From contig JAXCGZ010019146.1 in NCBI GenBank assembly GCA_037179515.1, positions 28,341 to 92,340 of the forward strand: 64,000 bases of DNA. Reading direction: 5' to 3'. Shown in pieces: positions 53,166 through 64,000 of this stretch; positions within the stretch are counted from its first letter, which is position 1, and the number at the start of each line of letters is the position of its first letter. The notes beneath the pieces are model-generated. The model worked only from the letters and a program-made list of their open reading frames with translations, ran no database searches and was not told the origin of the DNA. This DNA is from Halocaridina rubra (Eukaryota > Arthropoda > Malacostraca > Decapoda > Atyidae). Position numbers and translations under genes: made by a program.

Positions 53166-54289
53166 AAAGATCTCTTTTCAATAACATTTCCAGCAACCTA
53201 TACCAACAATATGCTTGTGAAATATGAATAAAAACAAATGCAATTGAATAAGTAGCAAATGAAAGGAGATAAAGCAGTGTAAAGTAGTAGAGGAAGTAGC
53301 AGTAGCAGTAGCCAAAGTCTACTGTCGCTCCTCCTACCACCATATCGGCCACTAATTGAATGTTTGCCCCGCTCACACGCTCCACTGATTCATGGTATCC
53401 AGTCCTGGAGCAATTCACCAATCACCACTTGGGTTTTAAACGCTGTTACATTGTCTGAACTACCCCTGGTATTTATGGTCTGTTCTGTATCTATCCATCT
53501 CTCTCTTTCTCTCCCCATTCTATCTATCTGTTCTCAAATACATAATCTGCTTTTTTTCATCATCATGTTTGTTTCTATGTCATGTTTTCTTTGATAATGA
53601 CATCATCGTGAAAATGGTGTCATTCATGTTTTTTTTTTTCTATATCTGTTCATCTTTCTCTATTCATTCTTTCTCTCTCTCTCTATTTTTTGTTTCAAAG
53701 ACTAAGCTTTTTTTGTCTTCTAAAATAACATACTTGTGAATATGGTATGACAGGTGTTTTGTTCTATATCTGTCAATCTCTTTCTCGACCTTTGCTGTCT
53801 ATTTCTTAATCCTTTTTTTCTGACCTCTCTATTCATTAGTCTCTATGCTAATTTTTACACACTTCTAAGAGGGTTTCTTTGTCAGAATTTTTTTTTTCAA
53901 TATCATTGTGAATACAGCGAGTAAAAAACGTTAACTCGCGTTTTTATAACGTTCATAAAATTGCAAAATTATTCGTGTAGTTTCTTTATTTCTTTATTTA
54001 GCATATGTATCAATATCTCTTTATCCATAAACAAACTAGGAATTCCAATGCTCAACTGGGTATTTGAAGTGATGGGCATATTTACAGGGGCATCTTATAT
54101 ATTCAGAGTCAAGGGGAGAACGTTTTAGAGTATTCTTAGTCTTTTTCTACACTAGATTCTTAAAAATATAAGAGTATGTATATTCTCACTAGAAAGAAGA
54201 TAACTCTACCTACGGAATATTAAAATACTCAAGAATTCATATTGTGTATTGCCACAATATGCAAAATAAATTTTTTTTTTATTAGCTAA
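53166..54289 (+). other. Unassigned sequence
   Basis: No gene. Between about 53470 and 53880 TCTATCTGTT, CTCTCTATT and TTTGT words recur at about 120-bp spacing, suggesting a decayed tandem repeat. Confidence 0.4.
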
Positions 54290-54332
54290 GAATAATAATA
54301 ATAATCATGATAATAATAATAATAATAATAAT

Positions 54333-54389
<57 letters not shown>
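54290..54389 (+). repeat. (TAA)n(AT)n microsatellite
   Basis: AAT triplets to about 54338 then AT. Confidence 0.9.
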
Positions 54390-54391
<2 letters not shown>

Positions 54392-54516
54392 TATTATTTA
54401 TAGAGCTTTGCGTAACATGTTCATTGCTTTAAGTGTGTGTGTGTGTTTAATTTCATTTCAAGCATACGCAAAAACTTGCTGATAATTTTTTATCTTGTTA
54501 TAAAGATATCTCCATA

Positions 54517-54710
<194 letters not shown>

Positions 54711-54821
54711 TGTATTCTTATTAGATGGATAGATAACCTATATGCGCTCTGTGTATCATCCGACAAAGGTCTTCTATGGTGTAACCATAATATGATTACA
54801 GAAACCTTATCTAAGCACGTT

Positions 54822-54912
<91 letters not shown>

Positions 54913-54988
54913 ACATACTCACACGTACACTCACTCAAGCTTATTCACTCAGTTTAATTCCCTCTCCTGTTCTCGCTCACTTACAGTC

Positions 54989-55047
<59 letters not shown>
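54822..55047 (+). repeat. Two (CT)n arrays with related spacer
   Basis: CT at 54822-54909 and 54991-55047; the spacer CACTCACTTA ... TTCCCTCTCCT recurs after the second array near 55080-55120, showing block duplication. Confidence 0.9.
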
Positions 55048-55058
<11 letters not shown>

Positions 55059-55140
55059 AACGTACACTCATTCACTTTCATTCACTTAATCTCATTCCCT
55101 CTCCTTCTCTCGCTCACTTAGTATCTCTCTCTCTCTCTCT

Positions 55141-55500
55141 CACACACACACACGCACACAAAACACACACTGACATTCTCTCGCTCTCTCTCTCTTTCCA
55201 TCTTTACTTCCAACTCTCTTCCAGGATCTTATCTCCTCCATCCCTCCTCCCAAAACCCATTCCAAAATAGCTAATCTCTAATAAGATTTTGACAGATATC
55301 GAGATTCGGGAATTACAATTCCTACTGAGACTGGGAATCATATTTTGGCTTTAGAGGGGCTCCTCCTCTCTTACTCTCTTATTAATACAAATATCTAGAT
55401 GCATGAGAAAAAAAAAGGACAAGGACAAAATGATGATCGGTAATAATTATATGGAATTAATTTATTATTACATTAAGAGCTAGAAGAAGGATATGATATT
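55141..55500 (+). other. Unassigned sequence
   Basis: No gene recognised. Confidence 0.35.
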
Positions 55501-55501
55501 G

Positions 55502-55506
55502 ATAAC

Positions 55507-55580
<74 letters not shown>

Positions 55581-55596
55581 TAATGGCTAGTGTATA

Positions 55597-55687
<91 letters not shown>

Positions 55688-55760
55688 TTTACAATAATAA
55701 TAATAAACAATAGAAATAATAATAGCAATAATATAACAATAATAATAATGATAATAAAAA
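55502..55760 (+). repeat. (TAA)n trinucleotide array
   Basis: ATA/AAT triplets in two long runs with a 20-base interruption near 55580, decaying to 55760. Confidence 0.95.
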
Positions 55761-55885
55761 TATAATAATTATGGAAATAATAATAATTGTGAGTTAAAAT
55801 AATAATAATTATCATAAAAAGTCAAATACATAATTAAAGCAACAAAGACAAACTGGTAATAAAAATAATTACCTGTTTGTGTTTA

Positions 55886-56080
55886 ATCCGGTTTTTACGT
55901 CACGGACTTCCTTTTCTACCAAGGGCTAGGACGGTTGCCTTCTTGCGAAGGACTTGTTTTGGCAGATGTAATCGTTACCCTGAGTGCATGACCTTACTAG
56001 CCTCAGACCGTGACGGGGTGCGAAGCCTCGACCTGACGCCTCAAAGTCGCGGACGCTACCGCTTGAGCCACGGTGACTAC
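55886..56080 (-). mobile_element. SINE family 1, full copy
   Basis: Same structure as 46788; A box GTGGCTCAAGCGGTAGCG and GAGGCTTCGCACCCC at the B-box position (one mismatch). Confidence 0.85.
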
Positions 56081-56144
56081 GGTAATAATTACCTATAGAG
56101 TAAAAATATATTATTTATATAGAGGGTAAAGGAATGGGTATAAT

Positions 56145-56651
<507 letters not shown>

Positions 56652-56699
56652 TTACATTCATCAGTTTTGGACCTCCATGGATGTTATATGTGTCATGAT

Positions 56700-56770
56700 T
56701 AGTCACCATTCGAAAGAGGTTGGACACAGACAGGTTGGAGCTGGGGGATTAAGGCTGGCTTCCCTTCACA
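56700..56770 (-). mobile_element. SINE family 4, tail fragment
   Basis: CACCATTCGAAAGAGGTTGG and AGGTTGGAGCTGGGGGATTA match the family 4 tail at 39190. Confidence 0.6.
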
Positions 56771-56952
56771 TACTCTTATCTGTCAATAACATTTAAAAGG
56801 ATAAAGTAATGAGAACATAATTATATCTCTGAAATTTAAGATTCCTGGAATATAGGAATATAATTCCAGTGATTCCAAATTACTGTTAAGATTACGATGA
56901 CGTCACACTTCAAGACCTGCTCCTTCAAGGAAAAGAGTGTAAACAGAAAATG

Positions 56953-56953
56953 A

Positions 56954-57036
<83 letters not shown>

Positions 57037-57055
57037 GAGAGAGAGAGAGAGAGAT
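56953..57055 (+). repeat. (GA)n microsatellite, interrupted
   Basis: GA runs separated by GAGGAGAG steps. Confidence 0.95.
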
Positions 57056-57219
57056 AATGTGTGTGGATGAGAGAAGTGCTGTGTGAGTGAGATTAGGAAG
57101 GTGAACGAGGTCGTTAAAGCTGGTGGTTGGATAATAACGATAGTTAAACGACCCTTTAACCACTTTCGTCCACGAATGGAAACGTATGTCTTGCATGGCA
57201 TCGGACATAGTAATTTTTT

Positions 57220-57925
57220 CCCCTACCATTCGTGTCATTTGTCCTACTATTCGTGACGACTGTCCTATTGCCATACTGTTGGTTATATTTCTCTTGTTAT
57301 TCGTGATGCCCGTCCTTCGTTCGTTACATTTCTCTAATTACATATCATGTTGTTAATACTTTTTCCCTTTAAATTGCCGTGGCTGTTTAAACAGCCATGA
57401 CATTTGTCCTATTCTTCGGGATTTTTGACCTATCATTCGTGACGTTTGACATATGATTCGTGATGTTTCCCATTCTACTGGCGATTTTTTCCACCTATTA
57501 CGCATAACATTTGTTATACCATTCATGAGCAGTAACCTACCATTCGTAAAGTTTGATCTAGCATTCGTGAAGCTTCGTCTACCATTCGTGATGTTTCTCA
57601 TACCATTCGTGACTTCTAGTCTACCGTTCGTGATGTATGACCTACCATTCGCGACATTTGTGCTACCATTCGTGATTTTTCTGATACCACTCGTGACGTC
57701 TTACCTACCATTCGTGATGTATGACCTACCATTCGTGACGAGTGTGCTACCATACGTGACGTTTCTCATACCAGAGGTGAACGTCTGACCTACCTTTCGT
57801 GGCTTCTGACCCACCATTCTTGACTTCTGTCCTACCATTCATGACATCTGACCTAATTATCGTGACGCTTATGCTACCATTCGTGATGTTTCTCGTACCG
57901 CTCGTGACGTTTGTGATAACAAACG
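57220..57925 (+). repeat. 21-bp minisatellite with 84-bp higher-order pattern
   Basis: Units CTACCATTCGTGACGTTTGT of 21 bp repeat about 33 times. From about 57590 the unit endings follow an order of four (TTCTCAT, CTAGTCT, TATGACCT, TTGTGCT) that repeats, giving 84 bp. Both strands stay open in one frame with a 7-residue period. Confidence 0.9.
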
Positions 57926-58054
57926 TTATCACAATGTAATGAATCAACCATTATCTGTCACAGAACAAAGCATGTCAAAGGAGTCAATCCAAATATAGGC
58001 ACCTGAAGATTTTTTGCTGCTTGATCTGGGAATGAGGAAAAGGAAGGTGTTACA

Positions 58055-58110
58055 TCATGAGTAAAGTTAGCTTAGGTTAGGTTAGCTTTGCTAAAACTAA
58101 CTTAGCCAAA
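58055..58110 (+). repeat. TTAGG-like inverted motif
   Basis: GTTAGCTTAGGTTAGGTTAG is followed by CTTTGCTAAAACTAACTTAG, a loose inverted repeat with TTAGG units, 130 bp after the 21-bp array. Confidence 0.6.
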
Positions 58111-58426
58111 CAATAAATCTTATTTACAACATAATTTTATTATTCAGTTCATCGCATGGTGTCCAAATAGTGACTGAGGTTGAACGCAGGTGCTTCATCT
58201 AGGATTGGGGTACACCAGGTGCCTAATCTGGGATTGATCTTGTCATAACATACAATGCTGCATTATATTGTTTATTTTTTTAAGGCATCCAAGATCTAAA
58301 TTTGCAACTTTAATCCACATTTTTCATATGGCGGCTGTGAAAGAAACATAACTGACAAAATACGCACACAAACGAACACACATACATCTGCAAGAGGGAG
58401 AGGTTTTGAACATTCATAGAGCGCTA

Positions 58427-58695
<269 letters not shown>

Positions 58696-58718
58696 TTCAA
58701 GCATTGGCTGCAACGACT

Positions 58719-59089
58719 CTCCCAAATTAGATTGTGTTTATTAGTGCACACCCACCACTGCCCAATTGGATTTCATACCAGTGTACAGGATTCGATTCAT
58801 ATCTCTGTCAAACTGATGCAAGGTGAGCCTTCAAATCCCCCCGTTCCCCACAAAAAAAAAAAAGGTGGCTCTCGCTTTTTTATTGTTAAAAGTTTTTTGC
58901 AGGTTAGAGAACAGAAACAGCATTGCTATCGTTATTATTATTAATACGTAATGCACTTAGCTAGTGAATTCAGTAGATGTTCCAGTTCCCACTCTTTCAG
59001 AAACCTTTGTGGTTCAGATAACTAAATTGTGGACTCCTGTTCTACAACTCCCATGTTCGAATTCCAACAGAAGGTAAAATATTTTGAAA
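58719..59089 (+). other. Unassigned, with tRNA-like patch
   Basis: No gene. GTGGTTCAGATAACTAAATT with CATGTTCGAATTCC (59010-59070) looks like an old tRNA-derived SINE ending at the ATT array. Confidence 0.35.
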
Positions 59090-59107
59090 TTATTATTATT
59101 ATTATTA

Positions 59108-59175
<68 letters not shown>

Positions 59176-59176
59176 C
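59090..59176 (+). repeat. (ATT)n array
   Basis: ATT triplets. Confidence 0.95.
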
Positions 59177-59514
59177 ATTATTAATTAGCGAGTTTTCAAC
59201 AAATATAAGATGGAGGTGGGCTTTAAATCCTTCAGCTTCTCATAACTGAGATTGCGTATCTTTGCTACCTGAGTGTGTGTCTGTGTTTTTTTGTGTAGTG
59301 TATGCTACGTATTCCTCGCATTACCTACATGACAAATATTCCTCTGAGTGTAATTTATAGCATTAAGGTAAAGTAATTTTTATGGATTCCACAAAATTCT
59401 TAATAAATTTATTTTGGATATACTAATGAAAGGTTGCGTTCATTTAATATTTAAGTTCATTAAAGAGATTAAATAAACCCTGAGGAGGGGCTGATTCCTA
59501 CATGATGTACGAAA

Positions 59515-59690
59515 CACAACTGCAACTTTGACAAGAATACCACCTTCGTATTCCTGTGAGTGCAGTAAAAGTCGACTTACTGGGACGGAACTAGGGACCG
59601 GGAATCCCAAGCTTTGTATTTTCCTCCCTTACAGAGAAAAATTATTGTTTAGCCTAGGCCATCCCCTTTATAAGTTGATAACAGGCATTA
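59515..59690 (+). mobile_element. R1 repeat, diverged copy
   Basis: CACCTTCGTATTCCTGTGAG, GTAAAAGTCGACTTACTGGG, GGGACCGGGAATCCC, then CCATCCCCTTTATAAG. Confidence 0.7.
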
Positions 59691-59759
59691 TAGTATGAAA
59701 AATATACAAAAATGGTATGAAGCAAAAAGTCATGGAATTATACATTTTCCTATTGTGTA

Positions 59760-59884
59760 TAATTTCCTCATCTCTGCCTTGTCCTTAACCTTTTATATTT
59801 TTTTCGTCTTAATGTTTTCTTCGTGGCCGGGCCTTTATTGATGAGGGCAATTTTCTTGCCTGTCCCGGTGTCACACACATAAAA
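59760..59884 (+). mobile_element. Tail-only copy of the Jockey/I-group LINE
   Basis: TCCTCATCTCTGCCTTGTCC, GCCGGGCCTTTATTGATGAG, CCCGGTGTCACACACATAAA. Confidence 0.8.
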
Positions 59885-60459
59885 CGAAGTAAAAATAAAG
59901 AGAGAATCGGTATGTGGCACAGTCTGCCATCCTAACAGTGTTGGCTTTGGTCAGGACAGTCTGTTTGAGAATGGAGAACTTTTGTTTTTTGTTTTTTTTT
60001 GAACCGAATATAATGTGAATATAAATATTAATAATGTGTTTTACAGTTTTCTACAGCAAAACACAAACTATTCCTCTAGAAAGGAAATAAAGCTTCTATA
60101 AAACAAATTTTATAGAAATTAATATACACCTCCAGCTGCACAAAAAAAAAAAAAAAACTGGTGAACTACTTATCTATCTAACTAGTTATTTATTTATCTA
60201 TTTATTTATTATCTATTTATTTATGTATTTAAAACAGTTGTTCCATCCCTGTTTTTCACACTGATGTTTATTCACCCTACCTCTATATTCACCTTTTTCA
60301 TTCCTATTGAATTAGGGTGGAATATCCACAACAGCAAAAACAGTATCGTATATACACCCTAAATAAGCAAACGTGTTTTCATCCCCTTCTTCACTGTTAT
60401 ATTAGCATAATTCCTATTTTTCCTTTTTTTCTGTCATTTTTACTTTATCTTATTCCTTC
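59885..60459 (+). other. Unassigned sequence
   Basis: No gene recognised; TATTTATCTATT run at about 60186-60235. Confidence 0.35.
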
Positions 60460-62160
<1,701 letters not shown>

Positions 62161-63526
62161 TGTTTGTGTGTTAATTCTAGTGTAATATTAATTTTCTAAG
62201 TAAGATTTACTTCTGTTAACTTGTAAGTGTATGCACCATCCCATTACCTATAAACCCATTTACTTGCCTACTTACAAGTGTATTTTTAAATTCTGTAACA
62301 TAACCATTGTAATAATGGAAATAAAATGTTTAAATGTGATTCTGCATTATTCACTCCGGATACATACATATGTCCTTGTAAATTAAAAGTACAAATAATT
62401 GAGAGTATTATAGTTTTTAGTTAGCGCTAAAAGTTAAGTCTTTCATTGACCGCTTGTCTTTTCATTCATTCCACGCCGCTCAATTCCCGGTTCTCGCCCT
62501 GTTGCACAGTCCCCTCAGCTCATGTTGTGCTGTTAAGGAGATGGGTCGCAACGGAGACTAAAGGACGGAACACGTCAAATGTGAGTGAGTGGGTGGGTGA
62601 GTGGGGGGGGGAGGAAGGAAGGAGGAGGACGAACGTCAGAAGATTTAGCAAAAGGCAACAAGAAAATAAAAAGAAAGCAACATTTACATCATTCCTCCCT
62701 TATGAAATGCTATTTGCAATATGCTTACGATATATACAACATGGTAACTGAAACTGTGTAATTAATAAATAGAAAGAAAGAAGCGACCTGACAAGCCTCA
62801 CATCCCGGGTTCGAACCCCGCCGCGATATATATGCAACGGGAAAAGACCTTTTCATACACCGTAGTTTTTGTGAAATAAAACGAAAATAAAAAATAAATG
62901 ATGAGAAGTGATATCTGAGGATTTTTTTTTAAATATACATATAAATATGTTCTATAAAATATTCTCCCTGAGCGCAATACCTTTTTAGCCTGTCAATGTG
63001 GTCTCTGTGGAATCTGTCAAAGAAGTCTGTCGAAGGATGCAAGAGGCATGATGCATTGTCTGTGAAAGATATCGTTCGTTACTGTTGGTTGTGTTTATCT
63101 TTGATATTTAAAAATCTCGTGATTGTTCGGTGTGTGAGGTCTGTCCAATTATTATTACAGATCTATCCTTGCCCGGCTACCTTGTGGGCGACCCAAGCAG
63201 GATGGTAGGAGGGGAATGTGGCAACCCTTTATCCAAGGAGCTAAGAGGAGTAGCTTAGGTATGTGTGGCTCGTGGTGAATGCGTGTTTCTTGGGTTGGCC
63301 ACCCCCTTACAAGGGGGAAAGAGGTCACGTATATATTTGTATGAATTATTACAGTACTACATGGACGTAGTAAATATTATATAATCTTGAAAGAAAAGAA
63401 GTCATATTGCGACAATATTCATAGAAATTAAGACACGCCTTCAAATGCAGGAAGATGCTGGTGAACTAACTATAAAGAACGTAAAAATAAATATGTGTTA
63501 TCTAGAATATGTTCTACACATTCTAG
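62161..63526 (+). other. Unassigned, with SINE-like and hairpin fragments
   Basis: No gene recognised. CCCGGGTTCGAACCCCG (62804-62820) is a strong B-box-like T-arm without a matching head. TTGGCCACCCCCTTACAAGG with GGGAAAGAGGTCACG (63295-63330) resembles the R1/RTE 3' hairpin and is followed by TATATA. The 101-codon frame at 62446 has no motif. Confidence 0.4.
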
Positions 63527-63620
<94 letters not shown>

Positions 63621-63731
63621 AAAAGAAACGGTTCTACCTGTCCCTCAATATGCGTAGAATCCTATTAAAATGTAATCACTTTTCAAATGGGTCTCCATTA
63701 CGTACACCATATGGGTGCGCAGGAGGGCACT

Positions 63732-63819
<88 letters not shown>

Positions 63820-63822
63820 ACA
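63527..63822 (+). repeat. (GA)n, (CT)n and (AC)n microsatellites
   Basis: GA 63527-63617; CT 63732-63789 joined to AC to 63822. Confidence 0.95.
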
Positions 63823-63955
63823 TATCTTGTACTTTAAAAAGTAAAGATAGTTTTTAACATACCAACGTATTACTTTAATCACCATTGTATTTCCAGGTAA
63901 AATATTGCGAGTGTTTCCCGTCTGCTAGTGATAAATATAATTCTGTGAATTAAAT

Positions 63956-63956
<1 letters not shown>

Positions 63957-63998
<42 letters not shown>

Positions 63999-63999
63999 C
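63957..63999 (+). repeat. (CAA)n trinucleotide array at window end
   Basis: ACAACAACA run reaching the window edge; its full length is unknown. Confidence 0.9.
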
Positions 64000-64000
64000 T

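Noticed and set aside
62446..62751. A 101-codon frame
   Set aside because: No domain or conserved pattern; the second half is purine-rich repeat-like sequence.

Overview
The window looks like non-coding-rich nuclear DNA of an arthropod, most likely a decapod crustacean. The reasons are inference from content: very dense and long AT, CT/GA and AC/GT microsatellites, TTAGG-type (arthropod telomeric) short repeats, many tRNA-derived SINEs, and CR1-like, RTE-like and Jockey/I-like LINEs plus a BEL/Pao LTR element. No bacterial features, CRISPR array, rRNA gene or convincing free-standing tRNA gene was seen. Most long open frames here are translations of microsatellites or shadows of transposons.

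The one host gene I can assemble with confidence is on the minus strand at 12034-18319: a short-chain dehydrogenase/reductase of the pteridine reductase (PTR1) type. Five consecutive exons join with matching phases from the NADP-binding TG...RRVG motif to the C-terminal stop. The first exon was not found. Exon 4 carries the whole catalytic Asp-Tyr-Lys set, is a multiple of three, and lies between two inverted copies of a dispersed repeat; its 3' part with splice donor is duplicated downstream in the intron. A second possible host exon, unidentified, is at about 38389-38572 on the minus strand.

Layout. 1-4.5 kb: a damaged, internally deleted BEL/Pao element. 4.7-6.5 kb: two CR1-like LINE fragments in tandem. 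7.2-8.2 kb: a degenerate 45-bp minisatellite. 8.9-12 kb: SINE fragment, microsatellites, purine-rich tract. 12-18.3 kb: the PTR1-like gene. 18.6-19.6 kb: a large palindrome with 15-bp minisatellite arms. 20-25.5 kb: SINEs, an inverted tRNA-like repeat cluster, a minus-strand CR1 3' end and two Harbinger-like elements sharing one TAA. 25.9-29.6 kb: degenerate satellites. 29.6-31.1 kb: an RTE-like LINE with a 7-bp target duplication inside a minisatellite. 32.6-34.8 kb: the longest CR1-like copy. 35-38 kb: large microsatellites and a foldback element. 40.1-43.6 kb: a nearly full-length Jockey/I-like LINE inserted into a short interspersed repeat. 43.8-52 kb: 72-bp and 69-bp minisatellites, foldback element, SINEs, LINE tails and very long AT arrays. 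52-64 kb: more SINEs, trinucleotide arrays, a 21-bp minisatellite with 84-bp higher-order structure, an old LINE copy and palindromic compound microsatellites.

The most interesting relationships are among the mobile elements: a short repeat family (R1 here) ends in the same 3' hairpin plus short-repeat tail as the RTE-like LINE, suggesting a non-autonomous/autonomous pair; two SINE families share a 3' tail; CR1-like copies end in a 14-bp repeat that usually abuts microsatellites; and several foldback structures pair short-period minisatellite arms with a TTAGG-like motif. All similarity statements are by eye.
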